Of a stretch of DNA of 64,000 nt, positions 1-9,252 are shown piece by piece. The stretch is from positions 558,001 through 622,000 of the forward strand of contig RCZF01000001.1 of the NCBI GenBank assembly GCA_006438735.1. Direction: 5' to 3'. Position 1 is the stretch's first letter, and every line of letters begins with the position of its first letter. Both the position numbers and the translations under genes were made by a program. The notes under the pieces were generated by a model that saw only the letters and a list, made by a program, of their open reading frames with translations, was not told where the DNA came from and made no database searches. This stretch comes from Sphingomonas koreensis (GTDB lineage: Bacteria; Pseudomonadota; Alphaproteobacteria; Sphingomonadales; Sphingomonadaceae).

Positions 1-612
1 GCGGTCCTCGTCGATCGCGCCCATCGGCATCGTCTCGATCAGCGTCAGATCGAAGCCGTTCTCGCCGCACCAGGCGAGCATCGGGCCGGTCTCATGCTCG
101 TTGAGCCCCTTCAGCGCGACCATGTTGATCTTGATCGCCAGCCCGGCGTCGCGCGCGGCGAAGATGTTGGCGATCACCCGAGCGACGTCGCCGTGGCGCG
201 TGATGTGGCGAAAGGTATCGGGATCGAGGCTGTCGAGGCTGACGTTGATCCGCTTCATGCCTGCCGCGACGATTGCTGCTGCGTGCTCGCCAAGGCGGTT
301 CGCGTTGGTCGTCATCGTCAGCTCTTCGAGGCCGTGTCCCAGCCGCTTGCCAAGCTGAGCGGCCAATTCGGTCACGCCGCGGCGGACCAACGGCTCGCCG
401 CCGGTCAGCCGGATCTTGGTCACGCCGCGATCGACGAAGCGATCGGCGATCACCGCAATCTCTTCCAAGGTCAGCAGCCGATCGCGCGGCAGGAACGTCA
501 TGTGCTCGGCCATGCAATAGCGGCAGCGCAGATCGCAGCGATCGGTGACCGAGATCCGCAAATAGCTGATCGTGCGGCCGTGGCGGTCTATAAGGGCGGG
601 GGCGCTGGCCAT
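1..612 (-). CDS. moaA: GTP 3',8-cyclase MoaA, C-terminus cut by window edge
   Basis: Radical SAM enzyme for the first step of molybdenum cofactor synthesis, converting GTP to 3',8-cyclo-GTP. The frame opens at ATG 612 (MASAPALIDRHGR) and reads without a stop to base 1. Around residues 25-34 it shows the radical SAM motif CxxxCxxC (CDLRCRYCM), which holds the SAM-binding [4Fe-4S] cluster, then LTGGEPLVR and the SLDSLD motif typical of MoaA. About 204 residues are visible of a usual length near 330, so the C-terminal cluster-binding cysteines lie outside the window. It is divergent from the GGDEF/EAL gene. Identification is firm because all N-terminal family motifs are present. Confidence 0.95.
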   Translation of the reverse strand, partial: MASAPALIDRHGRTISYLRISVTDRCDLRCRYCMAEHMTFLPRDRLLTLEEIAVIADRFVDRGVTKIRLTGGEPLVRRGVTELAAQLGKRLGHGLEELTMTTNANRLGEHAAAIVAAGMKRINVSLDSLDPDTFRHITRHGDVARVIANIFAARDAGLAIKINMVALKGLNEHETGPMLAWCGENGFDLTLIETMPMGAIDEDR

Positions 613-711
613 GTGTCGGAGCTAGGGCGTCCGCTGGCGCCAAACAACCCCGTTTGCGGAAACGCTTGCGCAGTCTAGGACAGGCCTAGGGTCGCACAAT
701 AGGGAGGGGGC

Positions 712-2706
712 GTGAGCCAGGCCGACGCCAAACACCGCGCACGCGCATCGGCGCCGCTGTTCATCCTGTCGTTCCGGCACCGCGATCCGCTGGCCGCGCT
801 GGCCGCGACCGGCGGCTGGCAGGTGATCGCCGCGCGCCGCATCGACGATGCCGAGCGGCGCTTTCTGGCGAGCGGCGCCGGCGTCGCGGTGGTCGACGCA
901 CGCGGCGCGCTGGACGAGGGGCTGGCGGCAGCACGGACGCTCGGCGAGGTAGTGACGGTCAATGGCGGTGCGCTGCTGGCGCTCGTCTCGGCGACGGATG
1001 TCGCGGCGCTGGGCGAGTTCTACGATGCCGGCGCGACGCATTTCCTGGTCGGGCCGCACGATCCGGCGGCGTTCGTCCAGGCGCTGCGTTTCGCCGCGCG
1101 CCATGTCGAGCGGCTCGCCGGCGGCTGGCGGGCGACCGAGGCGAGCGACAAGCGGCTCGGCTGGCAGTGGCGTCCCGGTCATGCCGTCGAGCCGTCGCCG
1201 GTGCTTGCCCGGCTCGCCGGCATCGACGCCCCACTGTATCCGGCGGCCGCGTTGCGGCTGATCGGGCGGGCTGACCGCGCGCTGCTGATCGCCGCGCTAC
1301 GCCGTTTCGAGCGCACCGCCGAGCCGATCGTCGTGTCGCACGATCTCGCCGAGCTCGGCCGCGTTGTCGCGCACGTCCGGCGCGATACGGCGACCGGCGC
1401 GATCGATGCGATGCTCGAGGCGCCGAGCCAGCGGAACGACGATGACGCGGGTGACGGCCGCACCGCCGCCGGCGCGCGGCGCTGGCTCGATCGCCGGCTC
1501 GGCGAGGGCGGGGACCGTGCGCCGGCGGTGCTGCTGATCGCGCTCACCCGCTTCGATCTCGTCAACGCGACCTATGGCCGCGCCGCCGGCGATGCGTTGC
1601 TGCGCGCGGCGATGAAGCGGATCGAGGACGTCGCGAGCGATCTGTTCGGCCGCGGCGGCATTGTCGCGCGGCTCAGCGGCTCCGAATTCATGCTCGCCGC
1701 GCCGGCCACGGGCGGGCGGATCGATCTCGTCGCCGAGCGGCTGTCGGTGGCGCTGGCGCGGCCGTTCGTCGCGGGTGACGCGGTGGTGGTGCTCGGCTCG
1801 CGGATCGGCGTCGCCGCGCCCGTCGCTGGTGACGACGCCGCGCGCCTGCTGCGCCGCGCCAGCGAGGCGCTGGCCGAGGCCAAGGCGTCCGATAGCGCGA
1901 CGATCCGAACCGCGCCGGGCGGCGATCGCGACGCCGTGTCGATCGAGAAGCTCGCGGTCGATCTGCGCCACGCGATGGACCGCGACGAGATCGAAGTGCT
2001 GTTCCAACCGCAGGTGTCGATCGCCTCCGGCGCGATCGTCGGCGTCGAGGCGCTGGCGCGCTGGGAGCATGGCCGGCTCGGCTCGCTCGGCGCGGAAACG
2101 CTGTTCGCTGCCGCCGACCGCGCCGATCTCGCGATCGCGCTGTCCGATCGCGTCCAGCAGCTCGCGCTGGCCCGCGCGGCGCGGTGGCCGGCGGCGCTGT
2201 CTGGTTTGCGGCTATCGGTCAATTTCACCGCCGCTGACATCGCGCGGCCGGAATTTGCCGATTTGCTGCTCGACCGCATCGATACCAGCGGCTTTCCGCG
2301 GGGGCGGCTAACGGTCGAGATCACCGAATCCGGGCTGATCGACGATCTTGGCGCCGCCGCGAGCCTGCTCACGACATTGCGCAGCGCGGGCTGCCGCGTC
2401 GCGATCGACGATTTCGGCACCGGCTATTCAAGCCTTGCGTATCTGAAGGCGCTGCCGCTCGATTACCTCAAGATCGACAAAAAGCTGGCGCAAGACATCG
2501 CCGGCACGCCGCGCGACCGCGTGGTGGTGCGCGGCGTGATCGAAATGGCGCGCTCGCTCGGCCTCGCTGTGATTGCCGAAGGCGTCGAGACGCCCGAGCA
2601 GCTCGATCTGCTCGCCAAGGAAGGCTGCAATTATTACCAGGGGTTCTTGTGCGCCGAGGCTCTGTCATCGGACGCGCTGGCGACATTGGTGAGAGGGAAA
2701 GGGTGA
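712..2706 (+). CDS. GGDEF/EAL protein with degenerate GGDEF, probable c-di-GMP phosphodiesterase
   Basis: A 664-residue protein of cyclic-di-GMP turnover. Residues about 10-135 resemble a receiver-like fold without clear phospho-acceptor chemistry. Residues about 255-400 form a GGDEF-type domain whose signature reads SGSEF (322-326), so cyclase activity is doubtful. The EAL domain (about 415-655) is complete: EAL at 446-448, a TES motif, DDFGTGYSS and the late EGVE motif, so it is probably an active phosphodiesterase, perhaps tuned by the GGDEF relic. No transmembrane segment is obvious. Translation starts at GTG 712 after a purine-rich AGGGAGGGGG Shine-Dalgarno. Its stop overlaps the start of the next gene (TGATG). 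Confidence 0.92.
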   Translation: MSQADAKHRARASAPLFILSFRHRDPLAALAATGGWQVIAARRIDDAERRFLASGAGVAVVDARGALDEGLAAARTLGEVVTVNGGALLALVSATDVAALGEFYDAGATHFLVGPHDPAAFVQALRFAARHVERLAGGWRATEASDKRLGWQWRPGHAVEPSPVLARLAGIDAPLYPAAALRLIGRADRALLIAALRRFERTAEPIVVSHDLAELGRVVAHVRRDTATGAIDAMLEAPSQRNDDDAGDGRTAAGARRWLDRRLGEGGDRAPAVLLIALTRFDLVNATYGRAAGDALLRAAMKRIEDVASDLFGRGGIVARLSGSEFMLAAPATGGRIDLVAERLSVALARPFVAGDAVVVLGSRIGVAAPVAGDDAARLLRRASEALAEAKASDSATIRTAPGGDRDAVSIEKLAVDLRHAMDRDEIEVLFQPQVSIASGAIVGVEALARWEHGRLGSLGAETLFAAADRADLAIALSDRVQQLALARAARWPAALSGLRLSVNFTAADIARPEFADLLLDRIDTSGFPRGRLTVEITESGLIDDLGAAASLLTTLRSAGCRVAIDDFGTGYSSLAYLKALPLDYLKIDKKLAQDIAGTPRDRVVVRGVIEMARSLGLAVIAEGVETPEQLDLLAKEGCNYYQGFLCAEALSSDALATLVRGKG

Positions 2707-3155
2707 TGCGACACATCGGGTTTGCAGTGGCGCTGGCGGCGTGCGCCGCGCCGACGCTGGCGGCGACGCCGGTCGATCAGGCCAAGGTTCAGGTGCTGGC
2801 AGCGATGGCCGCAAGCGCGGCGGGCTGGAACGCTGGCGACCTCGATCGGTTCATGGCGGTCTATGCCGATGCGCCGTCCACGACCTTTGTCACCGGAACC
2901 GGCGTTGCGCATGGAAAAGCCGAAATCGCAACACACTACCAGGCGTATTTCACGGGCGATCGCGTTGCCGAACGCGGCACACTATCGTTCGAGCCGCTCG
3001 ATTTTCGGCTGATAGATTCCACCCATGCGCTGTTGATCGCGCGCTATCACGTCGCCCCGGCGGGCAAGCGCACCAAGGAATGGACCGGCCCGACTTCGCT
3101 ATTGCTCGTTAAACAGCCGGACGGCTGGCGCATCGCCGCCGATCACAGCAGTTAA
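2706..3155 (+). CDS. Secreted SnoaL/DUF4440-like (NTF2 fold) protein
   Basis: A 149-residue protein whose ATG overlaps the stop of the EAL gene, so the two are probably cotranslated. Residues 1-19 (MRHIGFAVALAACAAPTLA) look like a signal peptide with an AxA-type cleavage site. The rest matches the NTF2-like DUF4440/SnoaL pattern: a helix with GWNAGDLDRFMAVYAD, then TxVTGTGVAHGKAEI, and a C-terminal strand ending in a W-R-I-A-A-D-H-S-S tail. The family binds or converts small ligands, but its substrate cannot be read here. A longer in-frame extension upstream lies inside the EAL gene and lacks a signal peptide, so I reject that start. Confidence 0.82.
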   Translation: MRHIGFAVALAACAAPTLAATPVDQAKVQVLAAMAASAAGWNAGDLDRFMAVYADAPSTTFVTGTGVAHGKAEIATHYQAYFTGDRVAERGTLSFEPLDFRLIDSTHALLIARYHVAPAGKRTKEWTGPTSLLLVKQPDGWRIAADHSS

Positions 3156-3177
3156 GGCGCGCGCCGGCGGCCGCTCA

Positions 3178-6100
3178 TCACGCCATCGCCTTGGCCAACC
3201 CCCGCGACAATTGCAGCGCGCCGTTGAGCCGGCTCTTCGGATCGCCCCACGCGCGCGCGATCACCAGCTTGCTGTCGGGGCGTAGCTTCGCGACCCCGTC
3301 GAGCCGCGCGACATAGGCGAGCAGCCCGTCGATATTCGGCGGCTGATCGTCATGGAACGACACCAGCGCGCCGCGCGGGCCGAGCTCGATCTTCGAAACG
3401 CACGCCTTCTTCGCGTTCATCTTGATCTCGATGAGGCGGATCAGATTTTCGGTCGGATCGGGCAGGGGGCCGAACCGATCGATCAGCTCGGCGGCGAACG
3501 CTTCGATCGCGTTCTTGTCCTCCAGTTCGTTGAGGCGGCGATACAGGCCCATGCGCAGATCGAGATCGGGGACATAATCGTCGGGGATGAGGATCGGCGC
3601 ATCGACGGTGATTTGCGGCGAGAAATCGCGCGGTCGCGTCAGCGTGCCGCCGGCCTTGGCCTCCAGGATCGCCTCTTCGAGCATCGATTGGTAGAGTTCG
3701 TAGCCGACTTCCTTGATATGCCCCGATTGCTCGTCGCCGAGCAGATTGCCGGCGCCGCGAATGTCGAGATCGTGGCTGGCGAGCTGGAACCCGGCGCCGA
3801 GGCTGTCGAGATCGCTCAATACCTTGAGCCGCTTTTCCGCGCCCTCGGTCATCAGCCGGTCGGGCGCGGTCGTCAAATAGGCATAGGCCCGCGTCTTGGC
3901 CCGGCCGACGCGCCCGCGCAGCTGATAGAGCTGCGCCATGCCGAAGCGATCGGCGCGATTGATGATCATCGTGTTGGCGCTGGGGATATCCAGCCCGCTT
4001 TCGACAATTGTAGTCGAGACGAGCACTTCGTAGCGCTTGTCGTAGAACGCCGACATGCGCTCCTCGACTTCGGTCGGCGCCATCTGGCCGTGTGCGACGA
4101 CGTAGCGGATTTCGGGCACTTCCTCGCGCAAAAACTCCTCGATGTCGGGCAAATCGGCGATCCGCGGCGTGACGAAGAAGCTCTGCCCGCCACGGTAATG
4201 TTCGCGCAGCAACGCCTCGCGCAGCACCACCGGATCCCACGGCATCACATAGGTGCGCACCGCGAGGCGGTCGACCGGCGGCGTCTGGATGACAGAGAGC
4301 TCGCGCAGCCCCGACATCGCCATTTGCAGCGTGCGCGGGATCGGCGTCGCGGTGAGGGTGAGCACATGGACGTCGGCCTTCAGCGCCTTCAGCCGCTCCT
4401 TGTGCGTCACGCCAAAGCGCTGCTCCTCATCGACCACCACCAGCCCGAGCCGCTTGAATTCGACCGACTTGGCGAGCACCGCATGCGTGCCGATGACGAT
4501 GTCGATCGTCCCGTCGGCCAGCCCCTCACGCACCGTTTTGGCTTCGCCCGCCGTCACAAGTCGCGACAGCCGGCCGATGTTGAGCGGAAAGCCTTCGAAA
4601 CGCGCGGTGAAATTGTTGTAATGCTGGCGCGCGAGCAATGTCGTCGGGCACACCACCGCCACCTGCATTCCCGCCATCGCCGCGACGAAGGCAGCGCGCA
4701 GCGCGATCTCGGTCTTGCCGAAGCCGACATCGCCGACGATCAGCCGGTCCATCGGCCGGCCGGCGGCGAGATCGCCCAGCACTTCCTCGATTGCGCGATC
4801 CTGGTCGTCGGTTTCGGAAAACGGGAAGCGATCGACGAAGCTCGCATAGGCGCTGTCGTCGGGCTCGGCGACCTCGCCCGGGCGCAGCGCGCGTTCGGCG
4901 GCGACCGCGATCAGCTCACCGGCGATCTCGCGGATGCGATCCTTCATCCGGCTCTTGCGCCGCTGCCACGCCTCGCCGCCGAGCCGATCGAGCGCGGCGG
5001 TATCCTCGCCCGAGCCGTAGCGCGACAGCACGTCGATATTCTCGACCGGCACGTAGAGCTTGTCGCCGCTGGCATATTCCAGCGCGACGCAATCGTGCGG
5101 GCTGGTCCCCACCGGGATCGAGGTCAGCCCCTCGTAGCGGCCGATGCCGTGATCGACATGGACGACGAGATCGCCCGGCGACAGCGCGGCAAGCTCGGCC
5201 AGGAAGGCGTCGGCCGATTTGCGGCGCTTGGCGCGGCGCACCAGCCGATCGCCGAGCATGTCCTGCTCGGTCAGCACCGCGACGTCGGGCGTGGAAAAGC
5301 CGTGATCGAGCGGCAGCACGATCAGCGTGACATCCGTATCGGCCTGGCCAAGCGCCGCTTGCCAGCCCTCCGCCATTCGCGCGTTCTTCAGTCCGTGATC
5401 GGCGAGCAACCCGGAAAGGCGTTCGCGCGCGCCGGTTGAATAGCTGGCGAGGATCGCTTTGCGCCCATCTTTCCGTAGCTTGGTGAGATGTTTGACGACC
5501 GCTTCGTAGACATTCGAGCCAGCGCCGCGCTCCGGCGCGAAATCGCGCGCGCCATCGACGCCGAAATCGAGCACGCTGGCGCTTTCGGGCTCGTGGAACG
5601 GCGTCGCCAGATGCGCGATTGCCGCCGCGCTGCGCTCGGCCAGCTCGTCGGCGCTCAGATACAGCGTGTCGGTCGGCAGCGGGCGATAGCTGCCCGGATC
5701 GTTCGATTGCGCGCGCACCCGATTGGCATGGTAATCGGCAATCGCCTCCATCCGCTGCTCATTGGCCGCGGTCACGCCCGAATCGCGGACAATGATCGCG
5801 CCGTCGCCGAGATGGTCGAACAGCGTCGCCATCTTTTCTTCGAATAGCGGCAGCCAATGCTCCATGCCGGCCAGCCGCCGTCCGTCCGAAATCGCCTGAT
5901 ACAGCGGATCACCCGTCGCGGTCGCGCCGAAGCGCTCGCGGTAACGGCTGCGGAAGCGCTTGATGCTGTCCTCGTCGAGCAGCGCTTCGGATGCCGGCAA
6001 CAGCGTGAAGCCATCGACTCGGCCGGTGGTGCGCTGATCGCCGGGATCGAAGGTCCGCACGCTTTCGATCTCGTCGCCGAAGAAATCGAGCCGCAGCCCG

Positions 6101-6633
6101 TGCTCCTCGCCCGACGGAAACAGATCGACCAGCCCGCCGCGCACCGCGAATTCGCCTGAGTCCGCAACGGTTTCGACGCGGACGTACCCATTCGCCTGCA
6201 GGAGTTGCGCGAGCTTGTCGCGGCCGATCCGCTCGCCCGGCGCAAGCCGCGCGACGAGCTGGCGGATGCGGAACGGCGTCAGCGTGCGCTGGCTCGCCGC
6301 ATTGGCGGTCGTGACCATCAGTTGCGGCGCCTTCGCAGGCTGTTGCAGCTTGTGCAGCGTCGCCAGCCGCTCGGCCATCACCCGCAATGTCGGCGAGGCG
6401 CGGTCATAGGGCAGGCAATCCCACGCCGGATAGCTGAACACTTCGAGCTCGGGCGCGAAATAAGCCGCCGTCGCCGCCACCGCGCGCATCTCCGCCTCGT
6501 CGGCCGCGACGAACACCGCGCGCGTCTCCGCCGCCCGCGCCAGATCGGCGAGCAACCATGGCAGGAACCCCGCGGGCACGCCGGCGAGCGTCAGCGGCTG
6601 CTTGGCGGAAAGGATTTTGGAGAGATCGGGCAT
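3178..6633 (-). CDS. mfd: Transcription-repair coupling factor Mfd
   Basis: A 1151-residue DNA translocase that removes RNA polymerase stalled at lesions and recruits UvrA. Visible features in order: the N-terminal UvrB-like module with the Y-D-R-A-S-P element, the RNA-polymerase-interacting CarD-like domain (GDLVVHVDHGIGRYEGL), then RecG-type helicase lobes with Walker A GDVGFGKTEIA and the DEEQ box (VVVDEEQRFGV), the TRG-type region (RGRVGR), and the C-terminal domain. Length matches the family. It is followed by an inverted repeat and faces sdhE on the same strand, with recG divergent; this neighbourhood is common in alphaproteobacteria. The gene converges on the NTF2-like gene with a 22-base gap. 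Confidence 0.97.
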   Translation of the reverse strand: MPDLSKILSAKQPLTLAGVPAGFLPWLLADLARAAETRAVFVAADEAEMRAVAATAAYFAPELEVFSYPAWDCLPYDRASPTLRVMAERLATLHKLQQPAKAPQLMVTTANAASQRTLTPFRIRQLVARLAPGERIGRDKLAQLLQANGYVRVETVADSGEFAVRGGLVDLFPSGEEHGLRLDFFGDEIESVRTFDPGDQRTTGRVDGFTLLPASEALLDEDSIKRFRSRYRERFGATATGDPLYQAISDGRRLAGMEHWLPLFEEKMATLFDHLGDGAIIVRDSGVTAANEQRMEAIADYHANRVRAQSNDPGSYRPLPTDTLYLSADELAERSAAAIAHLATPFHEPESASVLDFGVDGARDFAPERGAGSNVYEAVVKHLTKLRKDGRKAILASYSTGARERLSGLLADHGLKNARMAEGWQAALGQADTDVTLIVLPLDHGFSTPDVAVLTEQDMLGDRLVRRAKRRKSADAFLAELAALSPGDLVVHVDHGIGRYEGLTSIPVGTSPHDCVALEYASGDKLYVPVENIDVLSRYGSGEDTAALDRLGGEAWQRRKSRMKDRIREIAGELIAVAAERALRPGEVAEPDDSAYASFVDRFPFSETDDQDRAIEEVLGDLAAGRPMDRLIVGDVGFGKTEIALRAAFVAAMAGMQVAVVCPTTLLARQHYNNFTARFEGFPLNIGRLSRLVTAGEAKTVREGLADGTIDIVIGTHAVLAKSVEFKRLGLVVVDEEQRFGVTHKERLKALKADVHVLTLTATPIPRTLQMAMSGLRELSVIQTPPVDRLAVRTYVMPWDPVVLREALLREHYRGGQSFFVTPRIADLPDIEEFLREEVPEIRYVVAHGQMAPTEVEERMSAFYDKRYEVLVSTTIVESGLDIPSANTMIINRADRFGMAQLYQLRGRVGRAKTRAYAYLTTAPDRLMTEGAEKRLKVLSDLDSLGAGFQLASHDLDIRGAGNLLGDEQSGHIKEVGYELYQSMLEEAILEAKAGGTLTRPRDFSPQITVDAPILIPDDYVPDLDLRMGLYRRLNELEDKNAIEAFAAELIDRFGPLPDPTENLIRLIEIKMNAKKACVSKIELGPRGALVSFHDDQPPNIDGLLAYVARLDGVAKLRPDSKLVIARAWGDPKSRLNGALQLSRGLAKAMA

Positions 6634-6647
6634 GCTGTTTCCTAAAG

Positions 6648-6750
6648 CCCTCTTCCCTTCAGGGGAGAGGGTTTGGGAGAGGGGCAGGACGAGAGGACGA
6701 CGCTGCGTGACTGCCCCTCTCCCCGACCCTCTTCCCTGAAGGGGAGAGGG
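6648..6750. repeat. REPIN-like inverted repeat, family A (mfd-sdhE)
   Basis: Two arms of about 40 bases (6648-6687 and 6711-6750) are near-perfect reverse complements. Each arm contains CCCTCTTCCC, a short turn and GGGGAGAGGG, so each can also fold alone. This paired small-palindrome layout is that of REP doublets (REPINs). It fills most of the gap between sdhE and mfd and could form a stable hairpin in the shared transcript. Confidence 0.8.
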
Positions 6751-6753
6751 AGG

Positions 6754-7020
6754 TTATTCGGCGACGGGCACGTAGCCCACGTCCTTCATCTGCGTCATCA
6801 TCGGGCCGTCGAACGCCGCGGGCACCGCGATCGATCCGATCGCCCAGCCCATGATATCGACGTCCTGTTCCTCGAGCAGCGTTTCGAACCAGGCGATCTC
6901 CGCCTCGCTCCACGCCGCCGAGTGCGTATCGAAGAATCCGCCGATCAGCAGGTCCGCCTCCTTGGTGCCGCGGTGCCAGGCGCGGAAGCGCAGGCGTTTG
7001 AGGCGTGTGTCTCGATCCAT
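6754..7020 (-). CDS. sdhE: Succinate dehydrogenase flavinylation factor SdhE
   Basis: An 88-residue soluble protein of the SdhE/Sdh5 family (former DUF339), which helps attach FAD covalently to the SdhA subunit. The hallmark RxxxRGTKEADLLIG-type region is present (RAWHRGTKEADLLIGGF, with the conserved arginine and glycine pair), followed by a helical bundle with WFETLLEEQDVDIMGW. I chose ATG 7018-7020 because the protein then begins MDRDTRLKRLRFRAWHRG as in relatives; the open frame runs much further upstream, antisense to recG, without resemblance to anything. It lies between a REPIN-like repeat and mfd. Confidence 0.93.
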   Translation of the reverse strand: MDRDTRLKRLRFRAWHRGTKEADLLIGGFFDTHSAAWSEAEIAWFETLLEEQDVDIMGWAIGSIAVPAAFDGPMMTQMKDVGYVPVAE

Positions 7021-7080
7021 GACGTTTCCAAATGCAAACAGCCGGCGGCTGGTTGGAAAAGCCGTCGGCGACAGATATTT

Positions 7081-7168
7081 CCGTTCGCCCTGAGCTTGTC
7101 GAAGGGCTGTTCTTTCTTCTACCGCGGCAAAAGAAGGACAGGGCTTCGACAAGCTCAGCCCGAACGGG
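7081..7168. repeat. REPIN-like inverted repeat, family B (sdhE-recG)
   Basis: Inverted arms CCGTTCG..CTGAGCTTGTCGAAG and CTTCGACAAGCTCAG..CGAACGG flank a centre of about 35 bases. The same family recurs at 53377-53443. It sits in the divergent intergenic region between sdhE and recG, close to where promoters for both would be expected. Confidence 0.8.
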
Positions 7169-7191
7169 AGCGGAGTGCGACCCAGATAGTC

Positions 7192-9252
7192 ATGCGACCC
7201 GAAATCCTCAATCCGCTGTTCGCCGAGATCACCGCACTGAAAGGCGTCGGCCCGGCGCTGGCCAAGCCGCTCGATCGGCTCGGCATCGCGCGCGTGGTCG
7301 ATGCGGCGTTTCATTTGCCGACCGGCTTCATCGATCGGGTGCCGCGCGACGAACTCGATATGGCCGACGCCGGCCGCACCATTGCGATCACGCTGACCAC
7401 GACCGACTACCGCGTCAGCAGCGGTCGCGGCCCCACGCGCGCCCATGCGGCGGACGCCAAGGGCAACATCGTCAGCCTGGTTTATTTCGGCGGCAATTCG
7501 GGCTGGGTGAAGAAGCTGCTCCCGCTCGGCGAGCCGCGCCGCGTCTCCGGCCGGCTGGAGATGTACGGCCAGGAGCTCCAGATCGTCCATCCGGACTATG
7601 TCCTGCCGCTCGACGAAGCCGCCGACGCGCCCGATCGTGAGGCGATCTATCCGCTGTCCGAAGGCCTCACCGCGCGCCGCATGGGCCAGCTCGCCGCGCA
7701 GGCGATCGAGCGCGCCCCCGAACTTCCCGAATGGATCGAGCCCGGCCTCAAGGCGCGTCACGATTGGCCCGATTGGCGCGACGCGCTCGTCCGCATCCAC
7801 GCCGATCCGTCAAATGCCAAGGCGCGCGAACGGCTCGCCTATGACGAGCTGTTCGCCAACCAGCTCGCGCTGACGCTGGTCCGCGCCTCGTCGCGCGCCC
7901 GCCGCGGCCGCGCGCTCGGCGGCGATGGCCGGCTGCGCGACGCCGTCAAATTGCCTTACGCACCCACGGGGGCACAAGCACGCTCGATCGCCGAGATCGA
8001 GGGCGATCTCCAGCAGAGCCAGCCGATGCTTCGCCTGCTCCAGGGTGACGTCGGCGCGGGCAAGACGCTGGTCGCGGCGATGGCGATGCTGATCGCGGTC
8101 GAGGCTGGTGCGCAGGCTGCCTTCCTCGCCCCGACCGAAATCCTCGCGCGGCAGCACGGCGAGACGCTCCGACGCCTGCTCGCGGGCGTTCCCGTGACGA
8201 TCGCGGTGCTCACCGGGCGCGACAAGGGGCGGGTGCGCGAAAGCGTGCTGATGGGGCTGGCCGACGGTTCGATCCACATCCTCGTCGGCACCCATGCGAT
8301 CTTCCAGGAATCGGTCGGCTACAAGGATCTCGGCCTCGTCGTGGTCGATGAGCAGCACCGCTTCGGCGTCGCGCAGCGGATGATGCTGCAGGCCAAGGCG
8401 CAGCACCCGCCGCATCTGCTGGCGATGACCGCGACGCCGATCCCGCGCACGCTCACGCTCGCGCAATATGGCGAGATGGACCAGAGCCGGCTCGATGAAA
8501 TGCCGCCCGGCCGCCAGCCGATCGAAACACGGGTAATCGCCGAAGATCGGCTGCCCGATGTCGTCGCAGCGCTCGGCCGCCACCTCGATGCCGGCGGCCA
8601 GGCCTATTGGGTTTGCCCGCTCGTCGAGGAAAGCGAGAAATCCGATCTCGCCGCCGCCGAGGACCGCGCCAAGACGCTCGCCGCGCGTTTCGGCGACACC
8701 GTCGGCCTCATCCACGGCCGCATGAAGGGGCCGGAAAAGGACGCCGTCATGGCGTCGTTCGCGGCCGGGCGGATCGGCGTGCTCGTCGCGACGACGGTGA
8801 TCGAGGTCGGCGTCGATGTGCCCAACGCCACGCTGATCGTCATCGAACACGCCGATCGCTTCGGCCTTGCGCAGCTCCACCAGCTGCGCGGCCGCGTGGG
8901 GCGGGGGAGTGAGGCCTCGAACTGCCTGTTGATTCGCGGTAACGCGCTCAGCGAAACCTCGCGCGCGCGCCTCGCCTTGATGCGCGAGACCAACGACGGC
9001 TTCCGCATCGCCGAGGAGGATTTGCGGCTGCGCGGCGCCGGCGAACTGCTCGGCACGCGCCAATCGGGCGAAGCGGGCTTCCGCCTCGCGACGCCCGACA
9101 TGCTCGGCGACCTGCTGCCGATCGCCAATGACGACGCCCGCTTGCTGATCGATCGCGACGGCGGCCTCGATGGCCCGCGCGGCCAGGCGGCGCGGACCGC
9201 GCTCTATCTGTTCGATCGCGACGCCGGCGTGGGGCTGCTTCGCTCTGGCTAG
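7192..9252 (+). CDS. recG: ATP-dependent DNA helicase RecG
   Basis: A 686-residue branched-DNA helicase that reverses stalled forks and acts on Holliday junctions. It has the N-terminal wedge/OB region (about residues 1-240), Walker A GDVGAGKTLVA, the DEQH box (VVVDEQHRFGV), TATPIPRT, and the TRG-type motif near GRVGRGSEASNCLL, all expected for RecG. ATG 7192 gives the usual start (MRPEILNPLFAEITALKGVG); the frame is open upstream but crosses a repeat element and the sdhE gene. The stop overlaps the stop of the convergent PilZ gene by three bases. Confidence 0.97.
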   Translation: MRPEILNPLFAEITALKGVGPALAKPLDRLGIARVVDAAFHLPTGFIDRVPRDELDMADAGRTIAITLTTTDYRVSSGRGPTRAHAADAKGNIVSLVYFGGNSGWVKKLLPLGEPRRVSGRLEMYGQELQIVHPDYVLPLDEAADAPDREAIYPLSEGLTARRMGQLAAQAIERAPELPEWIEPGLKARHDWPDWRDALVRIHADPSNAKARERLAYDELFANQLALTLVRASSRARRGRALGGDGRLRDAVKLPYAPTGAQARSIAEIEGDLQQSQPMLRLLQGDVGAGKTLVAAMAMLIAVEAGAQAAFLAPTEILARQHGETLRRLLAGVPVTIAVLTGRDKGRVRESVLMGLADGSIHILVGTHAIFQESVGYKDLGLVVVDEQHRFGVAQRMMLQAKAQHPPHLLAMTATPIPRTLTLAQYGEMDQSRLDEMPPGRQPIETRVIAEDRLPDVVAALGRHLDAGGQAYWVCPLVEESEKSDLAAAEDRAKTLAARFGDTVGLIHGRMKGPEKDAVMASFAAGRIGVLVATTVIEVGVDVPNATLIVIEHADRFGLAQLHQLRGRVGRGSEASNCLLIRGNALSETSRARLALMRETNDGFRIAEEDLRLRGAGELLGTRQSGEAGFRLATPDMLGDLLPIANDDARLLIDRDGGLDGPRGQAARTALYLFDRDAGVGLLRSG

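Noticed and set aside
3352..5439. Long open frame antisense to mfd
   Set aside because: Composition is Arg/His/Asp-rich as expected for the antisense of a GC-rich gene; no family motifs.
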